A stretch of DNA of 56,660 nucleotides, taken from Actinomycetota bacterium. Its GTDB lineage: Bacteria; Actinomycetota; Coriobacteriia; Anaerosomatales; Anaerosomataceae. The notes under the pieces are model-generated. The model made no database searches. It saw only the letters and a program-made list of their open reading frames with translations, and was not told the origin of the DNA. The stretch is from the NCBI GenBank assembly GCA_009668945.1, contig SBEH01000012.1, positions 1 through 56,660 of the forward strand, read 5' to 3'. A program made the translations under genes and the position numbers. Positions 43,484 to 53,008 of the stretch are shown here, piece by piece (position 1 is the stretch's first letter; each line of letters begins with the position of its first letter).

Positions 43484-45823
43484 CTATCGGATCAGCCTCT
43501 CCACGGTGTCCAGCAGCGTGTCCTGGTTGAACACCGACTTCGTGATGTACGCGTCCGCACCTGCCGAGATGCCCTCTGCCTTCTCCTCGTCCCGCTCGAG
43601 CGAGGTGACGATGATGACCGGAATGGCCTTCAACACGTTGTCCGCCTTGATCGCGCGCGTGAGCTCGAAGCCGGTCATGTTCGGCATCTGCACGTCGGTG
43701 ACGACTGCATCGGGAACTAGACCCTCGCGCAGCCGGCTCAGGCCTATCGCGCCGTCCGTGGCGGTCTCGACCTCGTAGCCGGCGGCCTCGAAGATCGACC
43801 GCTCGAGCTCGCGCGTCGTGAACGAATCCTCGCAGATGAGGATGCGGCCCGGGCCCTTGTGCTTCACGTCCTTCTCGACATGGCCGGGATGCCGTACCCG
43901 CAAGCCCGTCATCTGCCGGCCGTTCTCCATCAGGTCCGGTACGTTCAGGATCGGCACGATCTCGCCGGCGCCTAGGATGGTAACCCCCGCGACGTTGTCC
44001 ACACGCTTGAGATGCGACCCCAGCGTCTTGATTACGATTTGCTGCTCACCCACGAACTCGTCGACCATGAGCCCGATCCGATGGCCGGAGAAGCCGAGAG
44101 TCGCGATCGGGATCTTGCCGTTGGCATCTGAGGTCGAGTCGATTCCGAGGATATCCCGCAGGTGCACGAGAGGAACCGTCCGCCGCTGGCGTCGGATGAC
44201 CTCGTGTCCCTCGACCTTGATCACGGCCGAGCGCTCGACGCGTGCAGTTTCCTCGATCGACGTCGTCGGCAGCGCGAACGTCTGCCCACCCACACGAAGC
44301 AAGAGCGCACGGATGATCGCCAGGGTCAGCGGGATGGTGAGTCTGAACGTGCTGCCTCTGCCGAACTCCGAGTCGATGTCGAGCGAACCCTTGAGCCTCT
44401 CGACCACGAACTCCCGCACGACGTCCATGCCGACGCCGCGCCCGGAGATTTCGGTGATGATCGCGGCGGTGGAAAACCCCTTCTCGAAGATCAGGTAGCG
44501 GGCTTCACGATCGGAAAGCGCCTTGGCCTCGGACTCCGTGATGTAGCCCTTCCTCACCGCGGCGGCCTTCACGCGCTCGGGGTCGATTCCCGCACCGTCG
44601 TCGGCGATCTCGATGACGATATGGTCGCCTTCCTGCCGCGCGCTCAAGGTGATCGTGCCCTTGGCCGGCTTGCCCGCCGCTACGCGGTCTGCCGAGGGCT
44701 CGATTCCGTGATCCACGGCGTTGCGCATGATGTGTACGAGCGGGTCGTTGATCTCCTCGAGGACCTTCTTGTCGAGTTCGGTGTCGCCACCCTGGATGAT
44801 CAGGTCGACATCCTTCTTGAACGTCTTCGCCAGATCCCGCATGGCCCTCGGGAACGTGTTGAACACCGTGCTGACCGGAAGCATGCGCAGCTCCATCGCC
44901 CGCGCCTGCAGGTCACTCACGACCGTCGAGATGCGCGAACTGTCATCCGCGTAGTCCTTTGCGAGCGAGACGATGTGCTTGCGCTGTTCCACCAGCAGGT
45001 CGTCGAGCACATGGAGATCGGCGTCGAGTGCGGTCTGCGCCTCGTGGGGCAGGGCGCTCAGCATCGTCTTGATCCGGCTCCAGACCTGTAGGGCGTCGGC
45101 CGCACCCGCCGCAGCGCCGCGCAGATCACGCACGCGCTGCTCGTCCTTGATCTGCGAGATCACAACCTCGCTCACCAGGTTCAGCAGCCGGTCGACCTGG
45201 CTGGTGCGGATGCGTACGGTCGTCTGCTCCTTGGAGTGCAGCGTGTCGTCGGCCTTCGAACGCTTGCCGCCTCCCTCGGCGACCGGTCGGCTCTCCGCTT
45301 CGGACTCGGACGCGGTGACCTGCGCCTCCTCCGGCGCCTCCATCGCCACATGCGCCGCGTCGGGTTCCGCCTCCCGCTTCGGCAGATCGGGGGCCTTCGT
45401 CGGTGTCTCGGCCTTGACGGGCGTAGCGCCCTCGGTGGAACCCGCCAAGACAGCGAGGCGTCCTGTGACCCCCTCGACATCCGCCTCGGCGGCAGTGGGC
45501 TTGCCCGCATGTTCGGCCAGGAAGACGACAGTGTCGAGCGCCTCGAAGAACGCATCAGTGATGTCGGGGCCGTACGTCATGTCTCCGTCGCGGACCTTGA
45601 CCATCACGTCTTCCATGCGGTGCGCGATGTCCGAGATCTCCATCAGACCTACCATGCGCGACGAGCCCTTGAGGGTATGTGCGTCCCGCAGCCACTGATC
45701 GATCAGCGGACGATTCGACGGGTCGGCCTCGAGCGTGATGATGCCTTCGTTGAGGCGTTGGAGGAGGTCGGTGGCCTCTTCCTGGAACTTGGCGATGAAT
45801 GCAGAACGGTCGAACTCGACCAT
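43484..45823 (-). CDS. cheA: Hybrid chemotaxis histidine kinase CheA-REC
   Basis: A 779-residue kinase. It has an N-terminal Hpt/P1 domain (phospho-His49 in DAHTLKGSS), a long acidic linker with no recognisable P2, P3 dimerisation (RLLNLVSEVVISQ), an HATPase domain (HIMRNAVDHGIEP, ADDGAGID, GRGVGMDVV), a CheW-like P5 and a C-terminal receiver (ICEDSFTT, phospho-acceptor in VVTDVQMPNMTG). Fused receivers occur in gliding and type IV pilus chemosensory systems. The second of two adjacent ATGs is chosen because it leaves 5 bases after GAGGAG. Confidence 0.95.
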   Translation of the reverse strand: MVEFDRSAFIAKFQEEATDLLQRLNEGIITLEADPSNRPLIDQWLRDAHTLKGSSRMVGLMEISDIAHRMEDVMVKVRDGDMTYGPDITDAFFEALDTVVFLAEHAGKPTAAEADVEGVTGRLAVLAGSTEGATPVKAETPTKAPDLPKREAEPDAAHVAMEAPEEAQVTASESEAESRPVAEGGGKRSKADDTLHSKEQTTVRIRTSQVDRLLNLVSEVVISQIKDEQRVRDLRGAAAGAADALQVWSRIKTMLSALPHEAQTALDADLHVLDDLLVEQRKHIVSLAKDYADDSSRISTVVSDLQARAMELRMLPVSTVFNTFPRAMRDLAKTFKKDVDLIIQGGDTELDKKVLEEINDPLVHIMRNAVDHGIEPSADRVAAGKPAKGTITLSARQEGDHIVIEIADDGAGIDPERVKAAAVRKGYITESEAKALSDREARYLIFEKGFSTAAIITEISGRGVGMDVVREFVVERLKGSLDIDSEFGRGSTFRLTIPLTLAIIRALLLRVGGQTFALPTTSIEETARVERSAVIKVEGHEVIRRQRRTVPLVHLRDILGIDSTSDANGKIPIATLGFSGHRIGLMVDEFVGEQQIVIKTLGSHLKRVDNVAGVTILGAGEIVPILNVPDLMENGRQMTGLRVRHPGHVEKDVKHKGPGRILICEDSFTTRELERSIFEAAGYEVETATDGAIGLSRLREGLVPDAVVTDVQMPNMTGFELTRAIKADNVLKAIPVIIVTSLERDEEKAEGISAGADAYITKSVFNQDTLLDTVERLIR

Positions 45824-45848
45824 CATTTCTCCTCAGCCAGGCCTGCGG

Positions 45849-47081
45849 CTACTGTCCGACGATTCGGAAGGCCGAACCGATGTGGCTGGACTCCTTCGCG
45901 ATGCCGGAGAGCTGCTCGGCAGCTCCCGCGACCTGGCGAGATGCACTAGCGGTCTGCTGGGCGACGGACGCCACCTCGTGCATCGCCTTGACTACCTGCT
46001 CGGTCGCGCTCCGCTGTTGCTGGGTAGCTGCCGATATCTCTTTGGCGGCGATGGTGGTCTGCTCGATCGTTTCGAGGATCTGATCGAAGCTCTCCCCGGT
46101 CGTGTGGGCGAGATTGACGCCGCCCTCGACCTGCTTCAACTCCTGCTCGGTGGCAATGACAAGGTCGTTCGCCGCCGTTTGGATCTCCGTCATGATGGTC
46201 TCGATCTCGCCCGTGGAGTCCACGACAGACTCGGCGAGCTTGCGGATCTCGACTGCGACCACGCTGAAGCCCTTGCCGGCTTCTCCGGCGCGCGCGGCCT
46301 CGATCGCGGCGTTCAGCGCGAGGATCTTGGTCTGATCCGCGATGCTGTTGATGATCGCGAGCACCTGCCCGATCTGCTGGCTGCGCTCGCCGAGCTGAAG
46401 GATCTTGGCCGCAGACGACTGCGAGCGCGACTTGATGGACTCCATGGAATCGAGTGTGTTCATGACGGCCTGCTGCCCGCTCTCTGCGTTGCCGAGCGAG
46501 GTCTCCGCCATCTTGACCACCTGGTTCGCGTTCTCCGCGATCTGGCGATAGGTGGCCGCGAGCTCCTCCATGGTCGCCGTCGTCTGGCTGATGGAGGCAG
46601 CCTGCTCCGCGGCGCCTGAAGCCTGCTGCTCGGTAGCCGACAGGATCTCAGTCGAGGCGCCGGAGAGCCGGGACGAGGAGTCCTGCATCTGGCTGATCAG
46701 GTAGATGATCAGGTCGAGCATCTGGTTGTACGAACGGGCCAGAATGCCGAACTCGTCCTTGGTCTCGACCGTGGTCTTGTGGCCGATCTCACCCTCGCAT
46801 GCGGACTTGATGCTCGTCACAACCTGGTACAGCGGGGCCATCATGCGCTTCCCGATCTGCCGCTGCATGTACGCGAGCACGACCAGGACCGCGACGAAGA
46901 TGCCGATCATGAGGGCCACGCGTCCGAGAAGACGTTGCCAGTGCTCGTCGAACAGACCGCCGAAGATCGCCCACGCAGCGATGATTTGCACTGTGTTGGC
47001 CACGGCGATCAGTGCCAGGTTCAGGATCGAGTACTTCAGCAGGAAGTTGCCGTTGATCTTGTCATACAGTCGCTTGATCAT
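45849..47081 (-). CDS. Methyl-accepting chemotaxis protein without a ligand-binding domain
   Basis: A 410-residue receptor. Two membrane helices (about 17-41 and 53-72) are separated by only about a dozen residues, so there is no extracytoplasmic sensor. HAMP ([20 protein letters not shown] and onward) and a long signalling coiled coil follow, with the hairpin tip [20 protein letters not shown] then [13 protein letters not shown]. It probably reads membrane or cytoplasmic state or a partner protein. It lies between cheW and cheA. Confidence 0.93.
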   Translation of the reverse strand: MIKRLYDKINGNFLLKYSILNLALIAVANTVQIIAAWAIFGGLFDEHWQRLLGRVALMIGIFVAVLVVLAYMQRQIGKRMMAPLYQVVTSIKSACEGEIGHKTTVETKDEFGILARSYNQMLDLIIYLISQMQDSSSRLSGASTEILSATEQQASGAAEQAASISQTTATMEELAATYRQIAENANQVVKMAETSLGNAESGQQAVMNTLDSMESIKSRSQSSAAKILQLGERSQQIGQVLAIINSIADQTKILALNAAIEAARAGEAGKGFSVVAVEIRKLAESVVDSTGEIETIMTEIQTAANDLVIATEQELKQVEGGVNLAHTTGESFDQILETIEQTTIAAKEISAATQQQRSATEQVVKAMHEVASVAQQTASASRQVAGAAEQLSGIAKESSHIGSAFRIVGQ

Positions 47082-47093
47082 GCTGCACTCCTG

Positions 47094-47651
47094 TCATACG
47101 GTTTCGCCGATCGGCTCGAGTATCTTCCTCAGATTCACTAGGCCGACCAGCCGGCCGGTGAGATACACCGACCCTGCCATGAACTCGGCCTGCGCCTTGT
47201 CCAGAGTCGATAGCGCGGCTTCGATCGAGTCATGCGGGACTTCTACGATGTCCCCGATCTCATCGACGACCACCGCTGTGACGCTCGACTCGTTGGCGAC
47301 GATGATGGCCGCGGGCATCACCGACTCGATGCTTTGGTGGGTCCGGCTGGGAACCCGAATCAGCGTCCCGAGGTCGGTGACCGAGACGATCTCGCCCCGC
47401 ACGTTCACCACGCCGAGTATGAACTCCGGCACCCTCGGGATGCGCGTGACCATAAAGTCGTTGTAGATCTCGCGTACCCCGTCGATGGGGAACGCATACC
47501 ATTCCTCGCCGAGGCGGAAGAGCAGGAGCCCGAGCGCATCAACGCTGACCTCTTCTTCCTGCGACTGAGCGAGCGACGCCGCGCGTGCGCGCAAGACATC
47601 CTGCATCTTGGCGTACCGCAGGTCGCCGTTGTCGCCACCCGATGGCGTCAC
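47094..47651 (-). CDS. cheW: CheW-like coupling protein (first)
   Basis: A 185-residue single CheW domain with an extra N-terminal 45 residues. The fold is recognisable from LLFRLGEEWYAFPIDGVREI, then PRVPEFILGVVNVRGEIVSVTDL. It ends LVNLRKILEPIGE. It starts with ATG overlapping the preceding cheW stop (ATGA). CheW links CheA to receptors; two consecutive copies suggest one couples the MCP and the other a different partner. Confidence 0.92.
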   Translation of the reverse strand: MTPSGGDNGDLRYAKMQDVLRARAASLAQSQEEEVSVDALGLLLFRLGEEWYAFPIDGVREIYNDFMVTRIPRVPEFILGVVNVRGEIVSVTDLGTLIRVPSRTHQSIESVMPAAIIVANESSVTAVVVDEIGDIVEVPHDSIEAALSTLDKAQAEFMAGSVYLTGRLVGLVNLRKILEPIGETV

Positions 47652-48241
47652 CCGCGGTCACCTCCTTCGGGTCCCGCGGCCGCCAACGCGGCGTCGGGAA
47701 CCAGCCTGTCCACGTCCAGCATCAGGACGAGCCCCTGCGGCAGACGGCACATCCCGAGCATACGGTCGGCGAGACTGTAGAGCCCGGACGGGGGCTGCAG
47801 TCCCTCGGCGGGAAGGTCGACGACGTCTTCGACAGCGTCCACGATCAGGCACACCACATGGCCGCGGATCCTGCAGAAGACCATGGGCGTCTCGAGCGTA
47901 AACTCCGACGCCGGAAGGCCCACGAGCACGCGCAGGTCCACTGCGGGCACCACGCTCCCGCGCAGGTCGATGATTCCGACGAGCGCGGGTGCGGCATCCG
48001 GCAGCGGCGTGAACTCCACGAGCTGCTGGATCTCCTGCACGACGTCGATCGGCAGCCCGTAGAGCTGACCGTCGAGCAGGAACGTCACCGCCTGAAGCGG
48101 CTCAACGGACGCCGCCGGCCCCTCGACGACCCCCTCCGCGTTGCCGCCGGCCACGGGTTCAGCCGCAGTCGCGGCCTCCTGGTTCGCGGTCTCAACCGCG
48201 ACCGGCTCCTCGGCCTTCTTCGACTTCCTCGGCACACACAC
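47648..48241 (-). CDS. CheW-like coupling protein (second)
   Basis: A 197-residue CheW domain preceded by about 55 Ala/Glu-rich residues. The core reads VTFLLDGQLYGLPIDVVQEI, PALVGIIDLRGSVVPAVDLR and VCLIVDAVEDVVDLPAEG. It is only moderately similar to its neighbour, so this is not a recent duplication. It begins 3 bases after the PilB-like gene ends and may bridge that protein to the kinase array (inference). Confidence 0.9.
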   Translation of the reverse strand: MCVPRKSKKAEEPVAVETANQEAATAAEPVAGGNAEGVVEGPAASVEPLQAVTFLLDGQLYGLPIDVVQEIQQLVEFTPLPDAAPALVGIIDLRGSVVPAVDLRVLVGLPASEFTLETPMVFCRIRGHVVCLIVDAVEDVVDLPAEGLQPPSGLYSLADRMLGMCRLPQGLVLMLDVDRLVPDAALAAAGPEGGDRG

Positions 48242-48244
48242 TCC

Positions 48245-50086
48245 TTACGTCACGAAGCGTAGGACTCTGTTCAGTTCGTCGGCACTCACGGCGCCGTCCT
48301 TGACACGCGCGAGACCGGAAACCACGAGCGGCCGCATGCCGGCGGCATTCGCGGCTTTCGCGATGTCCGCCTCCGACCCTCCCTTGCCGACGACGGCACG
48401 CACCGGCTCGCTGAACGGGAGCACCTCGTGGATCGCCGTGGCGCCCTTGAATCCGGACTTCGCGCAGTTGGGGCAGCCCGACCCCATCTTGTCACGCAGC
48501 CCGGAAGGCGCGCCGGGGATCCTCGCCGCGAGCTTGCCGTCGGTCTCCAACGAGCAGTTCGGGCAGTTCAGGCGCACCAGGCGCTGCCCCACGCCAAGGG
48601 TGAGCGCAGCGGCAAGACTGTGCGGCTCGGCACCTAGGTCGAGCATCCTACGGACGCCCGAAGCGATATCCGCGGCCGGGAATGTCGCGATCACGAGCTT
48701 CCCGAGTCCGGCCGCCTCCACCGCGAGATGCACGTCCTCGACGGTGCGAAGCCCGTCGATGGCGATGACGTCCGTGTCCTGCCGCATGCCTGCTGCGATG
48801 TACGCCGCGGGCGACGGACCTCCGGGCTCGATCATCACCTGCGCGACCGCCGCGATCTCGTAGTCGATGGACTGCTCCACCGAGTACACTGTCTTCCCGC
48901 TGGAAGCGGCGTGCGCGAGTAGGGCGTAGTAGGTGGTCGACGCGCCTCCCGCCACCGGTGCGCACACGAGCAGGATGCCGCGGCCGCGCTCGACCATCGC
49001 CCGAAGCGCACGGGTCTCGGCCTCGCCCATCCCGAGCTCCTCGAAGCCCCGAGGCTGCGGCCTGAACGCGCTGATCGAGACGACGAGCCGTTGCCCGGCG
49101 ATGGTCGGCACCACCGAGATCGTGAGAACACGGTCCTTGTCGCCGATCCGCGTGCGCACCCGGCCGAGGGCCGGGCGGGATTGGGGTACGCTGCCGAGCT
49201 TCGCGTACGACTTGAAGCCCTCGATGAGTGCGCCCTGCATCGACAGTGGCGCGCTCGATACCTTCTCTAGCCCCCCCTTGACCCGGTAGACCAGGAAGAA
49301 GTCGTCCTTGTACGGCAGCAAGTGGATGCGGCTCGCACCGCGCGCAACGGCATCATCGAGGATGTCGGCGACCAGCACAGCGACCTTGCGCGAGTCTGCG
49401 ACGGCCAACACGTCGAGATCGATCGCCGAAGGACCCGCTGCCGCGGGCTCTGCCGCCGCCATCTGTTCCATCGTCTCAGCGACCGGGATCTCGGGCTCTG
49501 CGACGGCTGCCTCGGCCACCGGCGCTACCGGCACTGCAAGCGTATCCTCGGCGGCTTCCTCGAAGAAATCGGATGCCTCGACCTCCTCGAACTCCTCGGC
49601 GGCGGGCGGGCGAGGCGCCACGCCGGGTGCAGTGGCGGCTGCGCCTGCAGGGTAGTACTGCTCCAGAGTCGTCGCGAACGAGTCGCTGTCAGCGAGCACC
49701 GGCTCAAGCTCGAGACCCAGCTCTCCGGCCACGGCATCAAGAGCGAACACGTCCATCGGGTCGCCGACGGCGACGGTGAGCATGCCTTCGATCTCGAACA
49801 GCGGAAGGACCTTATGCTCCCGTGCGAGCACGGCCGGCACGAGTGCCAGCGCATCGTCCTCGGGCGCGTAGCTGGAAAGATCGACCTGGGGGATGCCCAT
49901 CTCGTGCTCGAGAACGGAGATGACGTCGATCGGGCTCACGAGATCGCGCTCGGTGAGGACGACGCCGACGTGCACCCCGCGGGAGGAGGCGGCGTCTTCA
50001 ACGCTTGAGACCTGCTCGGCGGTCATCAGGCCGGCGGCTACCAGGCTTTCGAGCACACGTCCGGAGATGTTGCTGCCCGACGGCAT
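48245..50086 (-). CDS. PilB/GspE-like protein with degenerate ATPase motifs
   Basis: A 613-residue homologue of type IV pilus/type II secretion assembly ATPases. Residues 8-145 resemble a GspE_N/MshEN domain (the c-di-GMP-binding type in MshE). A linker of about 75 residues rich in Ala/Glu/Pro follows, then the ATPase fold. Walker A reads APVAGGAST (376-384), with Ala382 in place of the essential lysine. Walker B reads DVIAIDGLR, with Gly445 in place of the catalytic glutamate, and the His box is ATFPAAD. The zinc tetracysteine (508, 511, 538, 541) is kept. The reading frame is intact, so this looks like a selected pseudo-ATPase, located among chemosensory genes. Confidence 0.82.
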   Translation of the reverse strand: MPSGSNISGRVLESLVAAGLMTAEQVSSVEDAASSRGVHVGVVLTERDLVSPIDVISVLEHEMGIPQVDLSSYAPEDDALALVPAVLAREHKVLPLFEIEGMLTVAVGDPMDVFALDAVAGELGLELEPVLADSDSFATTLEQYYPAGAAATAPGVAPRPPAAEEFEEVEASDFFEEAAEDTLAVPVAPVAEAAVAEPEIPVAETMEQMAAAEPAAAGPSAIDLDVLAVADSRKVAVLVADILDDAVARGASRIHLLPYKDDFFLVYRVKGGLEKVSSAPLSMQGALIEGFKSYAKLGSVPQSRPALGRVRTRIGDKDRVLTISVVPTIAGQRLVVSISAFRPQPRGFEELGMGEAETRALRAMVERGRGILLVCAPVAGGASTTYYALLAHAASSGKTVYSVEQSIDYEIAAVAQVMIEPGGPSPAAYIAAGMRQDTDVIAIDGLRTVEDVHLAVEAAGLGKLVIATFPAADIASGVRRMLDLGAEPHSLAAALTLGVGQRLVRLNCPNCSLETDGKLAARIPGAPSGLRDKMGSGCPNCAKSGFKGATAIHEVLPFSEPVRAVVGKGGSEADIAKAANAAGMRPLVVSGLARVKDGAVSADELNRVLRFVT

Positions 50087-50095
50087 CGCGATCGC

Positions 50096-50476
50096 CTAGC
50101 CCTGGGCCTTCGCGAGTTCCTCGGCCACCGCGTTGAGGAGCGTATCCGGCTCTACCGGCTTGGTTAGGTACTGGTTGGCGCCCGTGCGGATGCCGGTGGC
50201 CATGGCCTGCTCCTCGGTCTTGGCGGTCAACATGATGATCGGGATCGACTTGTAGTTCTGGTCGAACTTGAGCAGGCGACACACCCGGTACCCGTCGAGC
50301 TTGGGCAGCATCACATCGAGGAGTATGAGGTCGGGCTTCTCCGCCCGGGCGGTCTCGAGCGCCTCAGCGCCATCCGTGGCGGTGATGACCTCGTATCCGC
50401 CGGCCAGGAGGATGGCCTTGATCATCTCGAGGATGGTGGGGCTGTCGTCGACCGCCAGGATTCGCGCGCTTGCCAT
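50096..50476 (-). CDS. CheY/PilG-like single-domain response regulator
   Basis: A 126-residue stand-alone receiver: acidic pair in LAVDDSPT, phospho-acceptor Asp54 in LLDVMLPKLDG, threonine in IIMLTAKT and lysine in YLTKPVEP. The C-terminal part resembles PilG/PilH and PhoB-type receivers as much as flagellar CheY. Lying 9 bases before the PilB-like gene, it is the probable diffusible output of CheA. No flagellar gene is in the window. Confidence 0.93.
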   Translation of the reverse strand: MASARILAVDDSPTILEMIKAILLAGGYEVITATDGAEALETARAEKPDLILLDVMLPKLDGYRVCRLLKFDQNYKSIPIIMLTAKTEEQAMATGIRTGANQYLTKPVEPDTLLNAVAEELAKAQG

Positions 50477-50547
50477 TGGTACGTCTCCCTCCTGCGTCGT
50501 CCCCCCGGAACACGCTGAGCGGCCCGGAGCAGACGGCGTCCGCCTTC

Positions 50548-52053
50548 CTACTTCCCTCCGATGGCCCTACGACACTCTATCAGACTCCGTTCGCACGTCC
50601 TGACCAGCAAGTCCGCCTGGAAGCCGCCCGAGTACTCGGTCCATTGGCCGTTCGGGCTCTTCTTCAGCGACTTCAACGCATTCTCGTATTCCTTCGCCGC
50701 CGCATCCCACTTCCTCTGGGCCTTGTAGATGTTCGCCAGGTTCAAGTGCGCGATGGCGAAATCGGCATCGATGTACAGTGTCTTCTTCAACTCCGACACC
50801 GCTCGGATAGCATCCCCCTGGCGCTGGTAGATGATACCGAGGATGTAGCGGGCCGCCGGGAGCAGGGGATTGATCGCAAGTGCCCGGTGCGAGGCACGCA
50901 TCGCCTCATCATAGTCACCCGCGTCGGCGTGCACGTAGCCGAAGAGGAGATGCGCGTCTGCGTTGTTCGGATCCACTTCGAGGACCTGGTTCACGATCTC
51001 GAGGACACGCTCCGGATGGCCTTCCTTGAGGTCGGCCCTTGCCTGCTCGAGTGGATCGGCCGCGACTTCGGCAGGCTGCGGCTCCACCGGCTTCCGCGGC
51101 TCCCGGACCACCTTCGAGCGTGGAGCCGCTGCGGTCGCCGGTGGCGTCGCGCCACGCGAGGCACGCGCAGCGGGAGCTGCCTGGGCGAAATTGAAGAACT
51201 TGCGCGAGGGCGGCTTGCGGTAGAGGAATACCCCACCGATCTCGACCGCCTCGAACGTGTCGCTCACCGACGTGAGCGTCTCCGAGTGCCCGATGAACAG
51301 GTAGCCGCCTTCGTTCAGGCTGTCGTAGAAGTTCTGGACTACCCGCCTGGTCGATTCGAGCCGGAAGTAGATCGTCACGTTCCGGCAGAAGATGATGTCC
51401 CAGTTGCCCATCAGCGACAGCGGGTAGGGCTCCCGGATCAGGTTCTGGTATCCGAAGTCAACGTACTTGCGGACGCGGTCGGTCACCCGATGATCGCCGT
51501 TCGGGGTGGCCTCGAAGTACCTGCTGACCACGTCGTCCGGCACGTTCAGCATCGCGCGCGTGCCGTACACGCCCGCCTTCGCTCGGGCGAGCGCCTTCGT
51601 GGACACATCGGTGCCGAGGATCTGCGGAGTGTATCCCGCCACTTCGATGCCCGAGTCCATCACGGTCATCGCGATCGAGTACGGCTCCTCGCCTGTTGAA
51701 CAGCCCGCCGACCAGATGCGCATCACACGATTGCCCCCGGCCCTGCTCGCCATGATCTCTGGAAGGACGTTGTTGCGCAGCGCCGCAAACTGCGCAGGGA
51801 AGCGGAAGAAGCTCGTCTCGTTGATCGTGACGAGGTTGAGCAGTTCGTTGAACTCGTGATCGTCGCGCGCGAGCGCCTTGTAGTACTCGGAGAGTGACGT
51901 GTAGCCGAGCCTCGTCGCGCGGGTCACGAGTGAGATGCGCAGCGAATCGAGCTTCGACTCCTCGAGGTAGATGCCCGAATGCTTGTGAAGCAGGTCCCGG
52001 AACCGGCGAAACTCCTCAAGCGTCAGGTCCTTTGCGAGATCCTCGTTCAGCAC
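50548..52053 (-). CDS. cheR: Chemotaxis protein methyltransferase CheR with C-terminal TPR domain
   Basis: SAM-dependent methylation of MCP glutamates. The 501 residues have the CheR N-domain (EFRRFRDLLHKHSGIYL), the SAM site (MRIWSAGCSTGEEPYSIAM), CRNVTIYF, and FIGHSETL. A Pro/Ala linker (about 290-335) then leads to at least three TPR repeats (PNNADAHLLFGYVHADAGDY, NPLLPAARYILGIIYQRQGD, ADFAIAHLNLANIYKAQRKW). TPR-tailed CheR proteins occur in gliding and pilus systems such as FrzF. The TPRs probably choose a partner. Confidence 0.95.
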   Translation of the reverse strand: MLNEDLAKDLTLEEFRRFRDLLHKHSGIYLEESKLDSLRISLVTRATRLGYTSLSEYYKALARDDHEFNELLNLVTINETSFFRFPAQFAALRNNVLPEIMASRAGGNRVMRIWSAGCSTGEEPYSIAMTVMDSGIEVAGYTPQILGTDVSTKALARAKAGVYGTRAMLNVPDDVVSRYFEATPNGDHRVTDRVRKYVDFGYQNLIREPYPLSLMGNWDIIFCRNVTIYFRLESTRRVVQNFYDSLNEGGYLFIGHSETLTSVSDTFEAVEIGGVFLYRKPPSRKFFNFAQAAPAARASRGATPPATAAAPRSKVVREPRKPVEPQPAEVAADPLEQARADLKEGHPERVLEIVNQVLEVDPNNADAHLLFGYVHADAGDYDEAMRASHRALAINPLLPAARYILGIIYQRQGDAIRAVSELKKTLYIDADFAIAHLNLANIYKAQRKWDAAAKEYENALKSLKKSPNGQWTEYSGGFQADLLVRTCERSLIECRRAIGGK

Positions 52054-52072
52054 GTCGGCGTCCCGCCCCCAC

Positions 52073-52813
52073 TCACTGCGCCTCGGCCTCTCCGCCGATC
52101 CGTTCGATCAGACCCGCCGCGTGCATGCCGAAGAGGATCTTCGCGGTCTCGAAGTCGTTGTAGCCGGTGAGGTCCACAAGTTCTCGTACCGAGCGGCCAC
52201 CGTGGAGGTAGCAGAGCAGCATCCACTCGCGTGGCTTGAGGTGGATCTCCATGGTCTTGTCGCCGGGCGTGGAAGCCATGACGAACTCGGTGTCCATGGA
52301 CGGGATCTTCTGCCGGATGCGGCTCCACAGTTCCAGGCGCCGCGACGACTCCATGATGATGTTCTCCACGGACACGGAGATGCCGATGTCCTCGTCATCA
52401 CACTCCTCGTCCGGCTCGAACCGCAGCTCGCCCTCTTCCCACCTGAACAGGTCGAAAAGTGTGTCATTGATCTGGTCCTGGATGAATGTCTCGAGCACCT
52501 TGCCGTCGAGGTAGCCCTCGTCCACCAGGATCTGGCCGAGGCGCCGGCCGGCCTTCTCCTTCTTCTGGATCTTCTGCAGGCCGAGTGCCTGTCGTAGCTG
52601 CTTCTCGGAGATGACGCTCGCCTTCACCAGGCGACGGCCAAGGGACTCGCGATGCCAGTTCGAGCTGGCGAAGAACACACGGCCCTTCTTGAAACACACC
52701 TTGCCCTGCGCGTCTTCGCGTTCGAGGTAGAGCGTGCCCGTCTTCCTGCCCGTAGCGAGCAGGCGGAACATGTCCGCTATCGAGAAGTCCTTGAGGTTGC
52801 CCTCGAGCGCCAA
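52073..52813 (-). CDS. DUF4388 (PatA-like) protein, first gene of chemosensory operon
   Basis: A 246-residue soluble protein. The N-terminal DUF4388 domain (LEGNLKDFSIADMFRLLAT, RKTGTLYLER, GRVFFASS, GRRLGQILVDEGYLD) is followed by a second segment (FDLFRWEEGELRFEPDEE) and a winged-helix-like C-terminus (LTGYNDFETAKILFGMHAAGLIERI). DUF4388 proteins recur near two-component and motility genes, probably as adaptors. The TTG at 52811-52813 is chosen because the domain starts there and GGGGAG lies upstream. It likely heads the operon running to cheB. Confidence 0.83.
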   Translation of the reverse strand: MALEGNLKDFSIADMFRLLATGRKTGTLYLEREDAQGKVCFKKGRVFFASSNWHRESLGRRLVKASVISEKQLRQALGLQKIQKKEKAGRRLGQILVDEGYLDGKVLETFIQDQINDTLFDLFRWEEGELRFEPDEECDDEDIGISVSVENIIMESSRRLELWSRIRQKIPSMDTEFVMASTPGDKTMEIHLKPREWMLLCYLHGGRSVRELVDLTGYNDFETAKILFGMHAAGLIERIGGEAEAQ

Positions 52814-52886
52814 CGAGTCCCACTCCCCGGTAGTGTCCGAACGGCATGCGAGATAACGCGGCCGTCCACTGCTCGGCCGCGCGACA

Positions 52887-52914
52887 ATCGTAGCACGTGA
52901 TACTGGGTGCTCAA
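52887..52914 (-). promoter_or_regulatory. Possible promoter of the chemosensory operon
   Basis: TTGAGC (52909-52914), a 16-base spacer and TACGAT (52887-52892) on the minus strand. A GCGGCCG-rich hairpin (about 52857-52883) lies in the leader. The remainder of 52814-53008 holds nothing else recognisable. Confidence 0.45.
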
Positions 52915-53008
52915 ACCCGACCATGCGCCCCATCCGACAGGCGCGAAACGCGCCCGCCCGTCACACATCTGAAGGTACTTGCGCGCAGGCTCAGGATGCA
53001 TCGGTCCT

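Noticed and set aside
48245-50086. Functional type IV pilus extension ATPase
   Set aside because: Walker A lysine, Walker B glutamate and His box are all replaced, so ATP hydrolysis is improbable.
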